From Chitinophaga lutea (GTDB taxonomy: Bacteria; Bacteroidota; Bacteroidia; Chitinophagales; Chitinophagaceae), in the NCBI RefSeq assembly GCF_003813775.1, contig NZ_RPDH01000001.1:2728001-2792000 (forward strand): DNA of 64,000 nt, in the 5' to 3' direction. Under the pieces are notes generated by a model. That model was not told the DNA's origin, did not search any database, and was given only the letters and a program-made list of their open reading frames with translations. Below, piece after piece: positions 52,633 to 61,363 of the stretch. Every line of letters starts with the position of its first letter. The stretch's first letter is position 1. The position numbers and the translations under genes were made by a program.

Positions 52633-53508
52633 ATGTTGCGGAAAATACTGAAATGGACAGGCGGCATTATCGCTACACTAATTGCAGGAGCTGCTATTTT
52701 TTATTTTGTAATGCGTACACAGGTGAATAACAGAAGGGATAAAACGTACGACGTACAAGTACGGATGCTCGATATTCCTTCGGATTCAGCCACCATGGCG
52801 GATGGTGCGCATATCTACGCCACAAAGGGCTGTGCAGACTGCCATGGCGACAATGGAGGAGGAAATTTTTTTCTGGAAGACCCCATGGTGGGCACCCTGT
52901 CCGGCACCAATCTCACCCGCGGGAAGGGCGGCCGCCCGGCCGGTTATGGCGACCGGGAGTGGCTGCTGGCGCTGCGCCACGGGCTGAACGCGCACAACAA
53001 ACCGTTGGTGATAATGCCCTCTTACGAATATTATCAAATGTCCGATCATGATATCGCAAGCCTTGTTGCTTATCTCAAATCAATGCCTCCGGTGGATCAC
53101 GAAGTGCCCGCTCCGGCGCTGGGCCCGCTGGGCACTATTCTGTCGGGTCTGGATAAACTTCCGCTGATCCCGGCCGAAAAAATCGACCATGCGTTTAAAT
53201 CCCCCGCGCGGGTCGAAAAGGCCGTATCTCCGGCATACGGGCAGTACCTGTCGATGTCGTGCACCGGCTGTCATAAACCCGGCCTGAAGGGCGGCGAGAG
53301 CCCCATTCCCGGCGGTACGCCCGTCCGCGACATTACAACCGCCGGCAACCTCGGCAAATGGAGCATGCCTGAATTCATGGCGGTGATGCGTACCGGCAAA
53401 ACCCCTGACGGGCGCCAGATGAAGAATGAAGACATGCCCTGGAAAATGACCAGTAAATATACGGACGACGAACTGCAGGCGCTGTACCTCTACCTCAAGA
53501 CTTTGTAA
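52633..53508 (+). CDS. Membrane-anchored diheme cytochrome c
   Basis: 291 residues from the ATG at 52633. One N-terminal membrane anchor (about 9-28). Two c-type haem sites: CADCH (about residue 74) and CTGCH (about residue 214), in two cytochrome c domains with late Met ligands likely in LVIMPSYEY and KNEDMPWKM. It resembles cytochromes that pass electrons from periplasmic dehydrogenases to terminal oxidases. No dehydrogenase or oxidase is adjacent. Divergent from an AraC-type regulator that probably controls it. Exported; haem attached in the periplasm. Confidence 0.92.
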   Translation: MLRKILKWTGGIIATLIAGAAIFYFVMRTQVNNRRDKTYDVQVRMLDIPSDSATMADGAHIYATKGCADCHGDNGGGNFFLEDPMVGTLSGTNLTRGKGGRPAGYGDREWLLALRHGLNAHNKPLVIMPSYEYYQMSDHDIASLVAYLKSMPPVDHEVPAPALGPLGTILSGLDKLPLIPAEKIDHAFKSPARVEKAVSPAYGQYLSMSCTGCHKPGLKGGESPIPGGTPVRDITTAGNLGKWSMPEFMAVMRTGKTPDGRQMKNEDMPWKMTSKYTDDELQALYLYLKTL

Positions 53509-53658
53509 CCATAGCTTGCCTGCGGGCCGGGAATTTATTTTCCCTGCGTAGGGGTGGCGTGGCGCGTGCGCCGTCTTATACTTGCGCCACCCCCGCCGCC
53601 TGCGGGTTTTGACGGCCAAAAAGGTCTTCCGCCCGCCGGAAGGATTGATAAATAAGAA

Positions 53659-53682
53659 GAGGCGCACCGTACAGTGCGCCTC
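53659..53682 (-). terminator. Hairpin downstream of the clpX unit
   Basis: GAGGCGCAC/GTGCGCCTC, 9 bp with a 6-base loop. The minus-strand tail is TTCTTATTT, only moderately T-rich, so terminator function is likely but not certain. Confidence 0.5.
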
Positions 53683-53706
53683 CGCTAAAAAAAATGTGTG
53701 AATATG

Positions 53707-53811
53707 TTATTGTTGATTATCGCTTTTTTCAGGAACCTCGGAGATATTGCTTTCTGCCTTTTTTACGACGTCCTGCGTTTGTTCCGTCCTGCTGCCTGAG
53801 CAGTTAGTCAA
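53707..53811 (-). CDS. Possible 34-residue frame overlapping the small clpX-linked gene
   Basis: Starts at a TTG that overlaps the previous stop codon by 8 bases and runs to a TAA at 53707. The product (TNCSGSRTEQTQDVV near its start) is polar and helical, with no known family. The overlap would suit translational coupling, but length and start codon make it doubtful. Confidence 0.2.
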   Translation of the reverse strand: MTNCSGSRTEQTQDVVKKAESNISEVPEKSDNQQ

Positions 53812-54001
53812 GGAAATCCTCTTCGGGTTTCTGCGGCTTCGCCGTTCCGCCGGCCATACCGGTGAACCAGGCGTCTACGTTGCCGGCGATCATCGGGGGC
53901 AGTTTGCTTTTTACAAAGTCTTTCACGGCTTCGATGGCTTTCACAGCCTGTTCATCATTAATGCCTGCCTTGTCTTTCAACTGTTGAATCAACTCTTGCA
54001 T
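53804..54001 (-). CDS. Small helical protein downstream of clpX, unknown function
   Basis: 65 residues. The first 48 look helical (MQELIQQLKDKAGINDEQAV, then IEAVKDFVKSKLPPMIAGNVD); the rest is flexible and acidic. I know similar short Bacteroidota proteins but no assigned function. The ATG is 11 bases after the clpX stop, so it is probably translated from the clpX message. Too short for an enzyme; an adaptor or structural role near the protease system is only a guess. Confidence 0.65.
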   Translation of the reverse strand: MQELIQQLKDKAGINDEQAVKAIEAVKDFVKSKLPPMIAGNVDAWFTGMAGGTAKPQKPEEDFLD

Positions 54002-54012
54002 GAGATTGGGTT

Positions 54013-55257
54013 TTAAGCGACTTTTAAAGTAACCAGCGTGCTTTTTTCGAGCTTCTCCACGGCATAGTCGCGGGTGAGCACGAAAGATTTTTCGGTGCCG
54101 GAAGGCATGTGGAACATGGCGTCTGCCAGCAGCACTTCGCAGATGGAGCGGAGGCCGCGCGCGCCCAGTTTGTATTCCAGGGCCTTGTCCACAATATATT
54201 CCACCGCATCGTCGGCCACTTCGAGCTCGATGCCTTCCACCTTGAACAGCTTTTTATACTGTTTCACCAGCGCGTTGCGCGGCTGGGTGAGGATGGCGCT
54301 CAGGGCGTCTTTGTCCAGCGTATTGAGATAGGTCACCACGGGCAAACGGCCGAGCAGTTCGGGGATGAGCCCGAATTGTTTCAGATCCTGGGAATTCACA
54401 TACCGCAGGATGTGTTTGCGGGCGTCTTCTTCCTTGTCTTTATTCACGGTGAAGCCGATGGAGTGCGTCTGGATCCTGCGGGAAATGATGCGGTCCACAC
54501 CGTCGAAAGCGCCGCCGCAGATGAACAGGATGTTCTGGGTGTTCACCTTGATCAGCTTCTGTTCGGGGTGTTTACGGCCGCCCTGCGGGGGAACGAGCAC
54601 CTCGGTGCCTTCCAGCAGTTTCAGCAGGCCCTGCTGCACGCCTTCGCCGCTCACGTCGCGGGTGATGGAGGGGTTGTCGCTTTTGCGGGCGATCTTGTCG
54701 ATCTCGTCGATGTATACGATCCCTCTTTCCGCCGCTTCCACATCGTAGTTACATACCTGCAGCAGGCGGGTGAGGATGCTTTCCACGTCTTCGCCCACGT
54801 AGCCGGCTTCGGTGAACACGGTGGCGTCTACGATGGTGAAGGGAACGTTCAGCAGTTTGGCGATGGATTTGGCCAGCAGGGTTTTGCCCGTACCGGTTTC
54901 GCCCACCATGATCAGGTTGCTTTTTTCAATCTCCACTTCGTCTTCGGTCACCTGCTGGTTGAGGCGTTTGTAGTGGTTGTACACCGCCACGGCCAGGATT
55001 TTTTTGGCGTCGTCCTGCCCGATCACGTATTCGTCGAGGAATTGTTTGATCTCCACAGGTTTGGCCACTTTCGGGATAAAATTGGAAGAGCCGGCCGGTT
55101 TGCGGGTTTCGCCGCCGGGGCTTAATTCCTGCTCGATGATTTCCTGGGCGTTGGCCACGCAGTTTTCACAGATGTGCCCTTCCGCGCCGGCGATCAGGAT
55201 TCTCACTTCGTCCTTATTCCTGTTACAGAACGAACAGCGAATTTTGGCATCTTTCAT
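54013..55257 (-). CDS. clpX: ClpX ATPase subunit of ClpXP protease
   Basis: 414 residues. N-terminal zinc domain with C8, C11, C30, C33 (CSFC, CENC). AAA+ core: Walker A GETGTGKT (119-126), pore loop GYVG (152-155), Walker [10 protein letters not shown], sensor region GGAFDGVDR, and the sensor-2 block [12 protein letters not shown]. ClpX unfolds tagged proteins and feeds them to ClpP. Unlike the common tig-clpP-clpX chain, 327 bases separate it from clpP, with a strong terminator after clpP, so clpX should have its own promoter. The following small protein gene is probably co-transcribed. Confidence 0.97.
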   Translation of the reverse strand: MKDAKIRCSFCNRNKDEVRILIAGAEGHICENCVANAQEIIEQELSPGGETRKPAGSSNFIPKVAKPVEIKQFLDEYVIGQDDAKKILAVAVYNHYKRLNQQVTEDEVEIEKSNLIMVGETGTGKTLLAKSIAKLLNVPFTIVDATVFTEAGYVGEDVESILTRLLQVCNYDVEAAERGIVYIDEIDKIARKSDNPSITRDVSGEGVQQGLLKLLEGTEVLVPPQGGRKHPEQKLIKVNTQNILFICGGAFDGVDRIISRRIQTHSIGFTVNKDKEEDARKHILRYVNSQDLKQFGLIPELLGRLPVVTYLNTLDKDALSAILTQPRNALVKQYKKLFKVEGIELEVADDAVEYIVDKALEYKLGARGLRSICEVLLADAMFHMPSGTEKSFVLTRDYAVEKLEKSTLVTLKVA

Positions 55258-55553
55258 TAGCTATCGTTTGACTTTTTATGAGGCGAATGAAACGCGTCGT
55301 TCATTCGTTGATAATTTGTTTTTTACGGGCAGAATGGAACCGGTGTTACATTCATGATTTTTCTACGGCTGAGGGACCTTCGATGCTTTCACAGATTTGT
55401 ACGGCGTATACGACATTCACGTTCTATTAGCAATCTTTTTCATGCGTTGCCGAGGCTTCCTTCAACAGAACCGTAAAATTACACTTTTTTGCGGGGATAC
55501 CGGGGGAAAATGCCGGATTTAACAACGCTTTAGATGTTAGCCTTTTAAACGGA
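55258..55553. other. Gap between clpX and clpP
   Basis: No credible gene. It must hold the clpX promoter; the best minus-strand candidate, TAATTTTA near 55478, has one mismatch to TAnnTTTG. No other structure noted. Confidence 0.4.
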
Positions 55554-55579
55554 AAACGTCCCGCCGGAGCGGGACGTTT
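55554..55579 (-). terminator. Intrinsic terminator of the tig-clpP unit
   Basis: AAACGTCCCGC and its perfect complement around a 4-base loop, six bases after the clpP stop on the minus strand. Confidence 0.8.
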
Positions 55580-55584
55580 CAGCA

Positions 55585-56292
55585 TTATTGCGGGTTATTT
55601 TCACCCAGTTTTTTCTTCGGATTTTTATCGAGCACATCGTCGATAATGCCGTATTCTTTGGCTTCGTCGGCGGTCATCCAGTAGTCGCGGTCACCGTCTT
55701 TTTCCACTTTTTTCACGGGCTGGCCGCTGTGGGAAGCGATGATTTCGTTCAGCTCTTTTTTCAGCTTCACGAACTCACGGGCGGTGATTTCGATATCGGA
55801 AGTCTGGCCTTCGGCGCCGCCGTGCGGCTGGTGGATCATCACACGGGCGTGTTTCAGCGCGGTGCGTTTCCCTTTCTGGCCGGCTACCAGCAGTACGGCG
55901 CCGAAAGAGGCGGCCATACCGGTACAGATAGTGGCTACTTCAGGAGAGATGATCTGCATGGTATCGTAAATACCCAGGCCTGCGTATACGCTGCCGCCGG
56001 GGCTGTTGATGTACATCTGGATGTCGCGGTTGCGGTCTGCAGATTCCAAAAACAGCAGCTGGGCGGTGATCACGTTGGCCACGTAATCGTTTACCGGGTC
56101 TCCCAGGAAGATAATCCGGTCGGCCATCAGGCGGGAAAACACGTCCATCTGTGTTACGTTCAGCTGGCGTTCTTCGATGATGTACGGCGTCAGCGAGTTG
56201 ATCTGGTGGCGGGCGTAGCTGTCTACTACCAGGCTGCTGATTCCGCGGTGCTGTATGGCATATTTCCGGAATTCGTTATTGTTAATGTTCAT
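55585..56292 (-). CDS. clpP: ClpP ATP-dependent protease proteolytic subunit
   Basis: 235 residues. Catalytic triad S129 (GMAASFGA), H154 (MIHQPHGG) and D203 (GDRDYWM), with the same spacing as in E. coli ClpP. The N-terminal region is about 30 residues longer than E. coli ClpP and may be processed. Forms the two-ring chamber that degrades proteins supplied by ClpX. The ATG overlaps the tig 3' end by 11 bases, indicating coupled translation. Ends in its own terminator. Confidence 0.97.
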   Translation of the reverse strand: MNINNNEFRKYAIQHRGISSLVVDSYARHQINSLTPYIIEERQLNVTQMDVFSRLMADRIIFLGDPVNDYVANVITAQLLFLESADRNRDIQMYINSPGGSVYAGLGIYDTMQIISPEVATICTGMAASFGAVLLVAGQKGKRTALKHARVMIHQPHGGAEGQTSDIEITAREFVKLKKELNEIIASHSGQPVKKVEKDGDRDYWMTADEAKEYGIIDDVLDKNPKKKLGENNPQ

Positions 56293-57655
56293 GATGGTGG
56301 TGTTTATGAGGTAATTTTACAAATTCTTCTGCAGTTATTTCCTCCTCTTTTACGTTCACCTTGGTTTCAGCCCAATCAAACAGCTTCTGGGTGATCATTT
56401 CACGGTAAGTCTGGTCTACATATTTTTCGTCCTGCAGCAGGCGTTCCAGGTAGCTGTCCAGCCACTCTGCCTGTTCGCCGCCAAGGCCGTAATATCCCAT
56501 GATTTTAGCGCGGGCGTTCTCTTTCAGTTCCTCGAAGGACACTTCCAGGGAGTTTTCGCGGATCAGTTTATCGCTGATCAGCGTCCAGCGCAGCTGATGG
56601 TCGAAGTTCGGGTATTCGTGCTCGGCTTCCTCGGCTGTTTTGGGCTTTTCGCCACCTTTCTGCAGCCAGCGTTTGAGGAATTCTTTGGGAAGCTCGATCG
56701 GAGTTTCGTGCACCAGGGTCTCGAACAGGTCGTTGTGAAGGTGGTTGGTGGCTTCCTGTTTCCAGTATTTGCCGATCTCTTCCTTCAGTTTGGCCCTGAA
56801 TGCTTCTTCGGTGGTGATGTCCTGACCGGGATATACTTCTTTGAAGAATTCTTCATTCAGTTCCCTTTTTTCGATCAGGCCTACTTTGGTAATGGTGAGC
56901 TGGAAGTATTTTTTCACAGCTTCTTTATCGTTGGCATCAAGCCCCAGGTCTTTCGCGATAAACTCCAGGCGCTCTTTGTCGAAACCTTTGGACAGCTGGA
57001 TAACCAGGGTGTCGCCGGCTTTTTTGCCCTGCAGTTTTTCCTGCACCGCAGGTGCGAAGTATTTCAGCAGGAGGTTATTTTCCTTCTTTTCGGCGCCTTC
57101 GGCGATGTTGCCTTTGGCGTCGCTTTCGATGAACTCTACGGTCAGCACATTATCTTCAGACGTGATGGTTTCAGGATCGCTCATTTTGCCGCCTTTCAGC
57201 TGCAGGCGCTCCAGCTCCTGGTTCACCATTTCGTCGGATACTTTCACATTGTAACGGGTGAGGGAAGTTTTGCCGTTCAGCGGGGTCACTTCAAAAGCCG
57301 GCTTCAGGCCCACTTCGAAGGTAAAGTCGTATTCTGCGGGTTTCGCATAATCCAGCTGTTTGGCTTCTGTGTCGGTAGACAGGGGCTGGGCGAAGATTTC
57401 CAGCTTTTCCTGCTGCAGGTAACCCATCAGTTCTTTTTCCACGGTTTTCAGTACTTCATCCTGGAAAATAGCCGGGCCGCTCATTCTTTTGATCATGCCG
57501 GCGGGAACCTGGCCTTTACGGAATCCCGGGATGTTCGCATTCTTTGAAAAATGCTTCACTGCTTTCTCGAAATTGGGAAGATAGTCTTCCTGGCTCACTT
57601 TCACAGTGATCTTATCATTTAATAAACCAATGTTCTCTCTGGTTACGGTTGCCAT
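56282..57655 (-). CDS. tig: Trigger factor (ribosome-associated chaperone/prolyl isomerase)
   Basis: 457 residues. The N-terminal ribosome-binding domain has the signature GFRKG (in NIPGFRKGQVPAGMI, about residues 44-58). The middle is an FKBP-like or degenerate PPIase region, and the C-terminal arms are helical. The His-rich end (PHKHHHHEH) resembles other Bacteroidota trigger factors and may bind metal. It shelters nascent chains leaving the ribosome. Bacteroidota versions diverge strongly outside GFRKG. Coupled to clpP by an 11-base overlap. Confidence 0.92.
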   Translation of the reverse strand: MATVTRENIGLLNDKITVKVSQEDYLPNFEKAVKHFSKNANIPGFRKGQVPAGMIKRMSGPAIFQDEVLKTVEKELMGYLQQEKLEIFAQPLSTDTEAKQLDYAKPAEYDFTFEVGLKPAFEVTPLNGKTSLTRYNVKVSDEMVNQELERLQLKGGKMSDPETITSEDNVLTVEFIESDAKGNIAEGAEKKENNLLLKYFAPAVQEKLQGKKAGDTLVIQLSKGFDKERLEFIAKDLGLDANDKEAVKKYFQLTITKVGLIEKRELNEEFFKEVYPGQDITTEEAFRAKLKEEIGKYWKQEATNHLHNDLFETLVHETPIELPKEFLKRWLQKGGEKPKTAEEAEHEYPNFDHQLRWTLISDKLIRENSLEVSFEELKENARAKIMGYYGLGGEQAEWLDSYLERLLQDEKYVDQTYREMITQKLFDWAETKVNVKEEEITAEEFVKLPHKHHHHEH

Positions 57656-57960
57656 TTGTTTTTTGTTAATATATTAAAACACAGAATATAAAAAATGTTC
57701 GGCCAGTGAAGTACCATGTACACGAAGATTGTGCCATGCCCCTGCAGAGAAGGAATGCCTGCCTTTTTAGCAGGCCGGGTGAAGCGTTGACAGAGAAAAC
57801 TGGCCCTGCCCTGTCAAATACCCCGGCCGGAAGATGGCTTCCGGAACCGTCCGGCAGCACCTAACAAATTGACTCTCATCTTTTTAGGTAGGTGGCACCC
57901 TGTCTTTAGGACTGCAAATATAAGGCATATTCGGCGGGAAAAGGCAAATAATACGCCCGC
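57656..57960 (-). promoter_or_regulatory. Leader/promoter region of tig-clpP (305 bases)
   Basis: No gene. An exact TAnnTTTG box (minus, 57915-57922) predicts a leader of about 250 nt. Within it are hairpins: CCGGAAG/CTTCCGG (near 57830-57850), TTGACAG/CTGTCAA (near 57788-57820) and GCCTGC/GCAGGC (near 57750-57780). Confidence 0.4.
57915..57922 (-). promoter_or_regulatory. Candidate -7 promoter box for tig-clpP
   Basis: On the minus strand this reads TATATTTG, an exact TAnnTTTG match. A TTTG lies 22 bases upstream (57945-57948), close to the expected -33 position. Confidence 0.5.
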
Positions 57961-58992
57961 CTACAACGATTCCCGGAGGGTAACGTTAAACGGCACTTCG
58001 ATCTGGGCGATGGCATTGTCGGTGATCAGCCCGGCAGCCAGTTCGCCCATCATGGCAAAATCGGTGGAAATGGTGGTGAGCCCGTTGAGGATGAATTTTT
58101 TCAGCGGCGTTTCGTTGTAGGAGATGATGCCCACGTCTTTGCCGATGTTGAGGTGCAGCGACCGGATCTTTTCGATCAGCGCCACCAGGTCGTGCTCCCG
58201 GAGGTTGATGTACACCGAGCCGGCGGAGATGCTTTCCTCTGCGATGTCGGGCACCAGGCTGTGGGGGAAGGCATAATCCTCGCAGAATTGTAAAAAGCCC
58301 TCCCGGATTTCTTCCGGGTAATAGGTGTTCTCCGGGAAGATGAGGTGCAGCGAGCGGTATTTCTGCAGCTTTTCGCGCGCCTGTTCCAGCGCATGATAAA
58401 TATCCTCCCGGAAGTTTTCGTACACGGCGCTGTATTCGCCGGCGATGCCCTTCAGTTTTTTATCGAGCAGGATAAGTTTTTCGCGCGGGATGCCGTTGAC
58501 CAGCTCCTCGAGATGCTGCTGCCTTTCACGGAAGTGGGGGAGTATCACCACGTGGGTGTATTCCTGCAGATTGCGCGACAGTAGTTTCTTGAACAGCCCG
58601 AAGTCGCTGTTGTAGATATAGAAGTCAATGCTGGCTTGTGTTCCCAGCTTGGCGGCAAAAGAATCGTAAATGATCTTTTTGTGCTCGCTGAGTTTGTTGA
58701 ACAGCAGCAGGATCTTGTACGGCTGGCCGGAAGAGGCATTCATCACGTAATATCCTTTACCGGGCACGGAGCCCAGCACACCGCGGCTTTTGAGGTATTT
58801 GAAGGCCTTCTCCGCCGTGTCGCGCGAGATGTCGAGCTCATAGCTCATCTCGTTGATGGAGGGCAGGATTTCATCCCGCTGTATCTTTGCTTCACCCACC
58901 GCTTTGATAATGGCATTGGCCAGCTGCTGGTATTTCGGCGTGGCGGAAAAATCGTCGATGTTGAGGTATCTGAAAATATTTGATGGCTTCAT
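57961..58992 (-). CDS. GntR-type regulator with LacI-like sugar-binding domain
   Basis: 343 residues. Residues about 16-90 are a GntR winged helix (YQQLANAIIKAVGEAKIQRD, LPSINEMSYELDISRDTAEKA, GVLGSVPGKGYYV). Residues about 92-335 are a LacI/periplasmic-binding-like domain (YKILLLFNKLSEHKKIIYD, DVGIISYNETPLKKFILNGL, DFAMMGELAAGLI), the effector site. This is the GntR-LacI hybrid type common in Bacteroidota sugar loci. It is divergent from the aldolase/dehydrogenase and FGGY kinase genes, so it most likely controls them in response to the sugar or its phosphate. Confidence 0.9.
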   Translation of the reverse strand: MKPSNIFRYLNIDDFSATPKYQQLANAIIKAVGEAKIQRDEILPSINEMSYELDISRDTAEKAFKYLKSRGVLGSVPGKGYYVMNASSGQPYKILLLFNKLSEHKKIIYDSFAAKLGTQASIDFYIYNSDFGLFKKLLSRNLQEYTHVVILPHFRERQQHLEELVNGIPREKLILLDKKLKGIAGEYSAVYENFREDIYHALEQAREKLQKYRSLHLIFPENTYYPEEIREGFLQFCEDYAFPHSLVPDIAEESISAGSVYINLREHDLVALIEKIRSLHLNIGKDVGIISYNETPLKKFILNGLTTISTDFAMMGELAAGLITDNAIAQIEVPFNVTLRESL

Positions 58993-59159
58993 CCGTTAAT
59001 CCCCTTTTTTGGTTCATCCGGGAGAAAAGCAGGAGGCTTCTCCGCCGGATCAACAATGTACAGAATTAAAACTGAAATTGCATGCAGGGCGGGCAGGACA
59101 GCCCATGACAGTTGACCACACAGCATTAATTAATTTGAGCAGACTTTATAAATCCACGA

Positions 59160-59191
59160 TTTGTATGATCGCAATCCTTGGCATAAATTTT
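59160..59191 (+). promoter_or_regulatory. Candidate promoter of the deoxysugar catabolism genes
   Basis: TTTG (59160-59163), a 20-base spacer and TAAATTTT (59184-59191, one mismatch to TAnnTTTG). This is the best two-part Bacteroidota promoter in the window, 77 bases before the aldolase ATG. A perfect palindrome ATTAATTAAT at 59125-59134 could be part of the GntR-type operator. Confidence 0.45.
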
Positions 59192-59267
59192 CAGTGTACC
59201 GGCGGTTTCGGCCATCCTATGCATAACCCCCGCATGCCGCTGTTCGTTAAACCATCAAACGAATCAA

Positions 59268-61343
59268 ATGACGATAGAATTTAAACACGTAAGTTATTTA
59301 TGGGATGAAGCCCAGGCCGCTACCATGGCCGGCGACGAAGTTGCCTTGCTGATCTACCGCTCCAATTTGCTGGGGGCCGATCTCCGGTTAACGAACTACG
59401 GCGGCGGCAATACTTCCTGTAAAGCGATGGCGCCCGATCCGCTGACCGGCGTTCCCACGGAAGTGATGTGGGTGAAAGGTTCCGGCGGCGACCTGGGTAC
59501 GCTGAAACGCAGCGGTCTGGCGGCTTTGTATACGGACAGGCTGCGGAGCCTGCAGCAGATATACAAAGGCATCAGTATGGAAGATGAGATGGTGGAATTG
59601 TTCAATCATTGCATCTACGACCTGCATTCCAAAGCCCCCTCGATCGATACGCCGCTCCACGGATTCCTGCCTTTCAAACATATCGACCACCTGCATCCCG
59701 ATGCGGCGATCGCCATCGCGGCCGCGAAAGACGGCCGTAAAATAACGGAAGAGTTGTTCGGCGGCAGCATCGGCTGGGTAGACTGGCAACGGCCGGGATT
59801 CGACCTCGGTTTGCAGTTGCAGCAATGCCTCGCCGACAATCCCGGCATTCGCGGCATCATGCTGGGCTCGCACGGATTGTTCACCTGGGGGGACACCGCC
59901 TACGAAAGTTATATCAATACGCTCGAAGTAGTGGAGCGCTGCGCGGAATATCTCCAGCAGCACACCGGCCGCAGCAAGCCCGTATTCGGCGGGCAGAAAA
60001 TGAAGGCGATGCCGCGGGAAGAACGCCTCGCCAAAGCCGCGCTGCTGGCGCCGGTGCTGCGGGGTTACTGCTCGTCGCATACCAGAATGATCGGCCATTT
60101 TACGGATGATGAAAAGGTGCTGGAGTTTATCAATTCCAACGACCTCGATCGCCTCGCGCCGCTCGGCACCAGTTGCCCCGATCACTTCCTCCGCACGAAA
60201 ATCAGTCCGTTGGTGTTGAAAGATACCACCGACCTGGCGCCGCAGTTCGAAGCTTACCGCGCCATGTACACGGAGTATTACAATACCTGCAAACATGCGA
60301 ACAGTCCCGCCATGCGCGACCCCAATCCCGTGGTGATCCTCATCCCCGGCATGGGCATGTTTACCTTCGCGAAAGACAAACAGACGGCGCGCGTGGCATC
60401 CGAGTTCTACATCAACGCCATCAACGTGATGAGAGGCGCGGAAGCCATTTCATCGTATACCGCGCTGCCGCGGCAGGAAGCATTTAATATCGAATACTGG
60501 CTGCTGGAAGAAGCAAAACTGCAGCGCATGCCCAGGCCGCGCGCATTGTCCGGCCGCATCGCGCTCGTTACCGGCAGCGCCGGCGGCATCGGTAAAGCCA
60601 TTGCCCGGAAATTCGCCGCGGAAGGTGCGGTAGTCGTGATCAGCGATAACGATGCCGGCCGGCTGGATACGGCGAAAGCCGCCTTCGCCAAGGAGTTCGG
60701 CCGCGACGTATCGGCCGGTGAAGTGCTGGACGTTACCGATCCCGCCACCATCGAAAAAACATTCAACCTCGCAGCGCTTGCTTTCGGTGGAATAGACATC
60801 ATCGTAAATTGCGCCGGGCTGTCCATTTCAAAACCTATCGAAGAACATACCGCACAGGACTGGGACCTGCTGTACGACGTGCTGGTCAAAGGCCAGTTCC
60901 TGGTAACGCAGGCTGCCGTGGATGTGATGCGCAAACAGGGTTTCGGCGGCGATGTGCTGAACATCGTCAGCAAAAACGCTCTCGTGTCAGGCCCCAATAA
61001 CGCCGGCTACGGATCCGCGAAAGCCGCGCAACTGCACCTGAGCCGGCTGAATGCCGCGGAGCTGGGGAAAGACAATATCCGCGTGAACGTGGTGAACCCC
61101 GATGCGGTGATTTCCGACAGCCACATCTGGTCGGGCGCCTGGGCCGAAGGCCGCGCCAAGGCATACGGCATCACCGTGGAAGAACTGCCGGCCTATTACG
61201 CCAAAAGGACCCTGCTGAACCAGGTGATCCTGCCGGAAGACATCGCCAACGCCTGTTATGCATTCGTCGGCGGACTGCTGGATAAATCCACCGGTAATGT
61301 GCTGAATGTAGACGGCGGCGTGGCCATGGCGTTTGTCCGCTAA
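59268..61343 (+). CDS. Bifunctional rhamnulose-1-phosphate aldolase-type / short-chain dehydrogenase
   Basis: 691 residues in two enzymes. Residues 1-420 are a class II aldolase/adducin domain: YGGGNTSCKAM, then FKHIDHLHPDAAIAIA and MLGSHGLFTWG with metal His residues. Residues about 430-691 are a short-chain dehydrogenase: VTGSAGGIGKAIA (NAD site), NCAGLS, and catalytic YGSAK. The known family member RhaEW cleaves L-rhamnulose-1-phosphate to DHAP and L-lactaldehyde and oxidises the lactaldehyde to lactate. Substrate could also be fuculose-type. Followed by a FGGY kinase gene 20 bases on; the unit is divergent from the GntR-type regulator. Confidence 0.9.
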   Translation: MTIEFKHVSYLWDEAQAATMAGDEVALLIYRSNLLGADLRLTNYGGGNTSCKAMAPDPLTGVPTEVMWVKGSGGDLGTLKRSGLAALYTDRLRSLQQIYKGISMEDEMVELFNHCIYDLHSKAPSIDTPLHGFLPFKHIDHLHPDAAIAIAAAKDGRKITEELFGGSIGWVDWQRPGFDLGLQLQQCLADNPGIRGIMLGSHGLFTWGDTAYESYINTLEVVERCAEYLQQHTGRSKPVFGGQKMKAMPREERLAKAALLAPVLRGYCSSHTRMIGHFTDDEKVLEFINSNDLDRLAPLGTSCPDHFLRTKISPLVLKDTTDLAPQFEAYRAMYTEYYNTCKHANSPAMRDPNPVVILIPGMGMFTFAKDKQTARVASEFYINAINVMRGAEAISSYTALPRQEAFNIEYWLLEEAKLQRMPRPRALSGRIALVTGSAGGIGKAIARKFAAEGAVVVISDNDAGRLDTAKAAFAKEFGRDVSAGEVLDVTDPATIEKTFNLAALAFGGIDIIVNCAGLSISKPIEEHTAQDWDLLYDVLVKGQFLVTQAAVDVMRKQGFGGDVLNIVSKNALVSGPNNAGYGSAKAAQLHLSRLNAAELGKDNIRVNVVNPDAVISDSHIWSGAWAEGRAKAYGITVEELPAYYAKRTLLNQVILPEDIANACYAFVGGLLDKSTGNVLNVDGGVAMAFVR

Positions 61344-61363
61344 AAAAAGACCAACTTTGAGAT

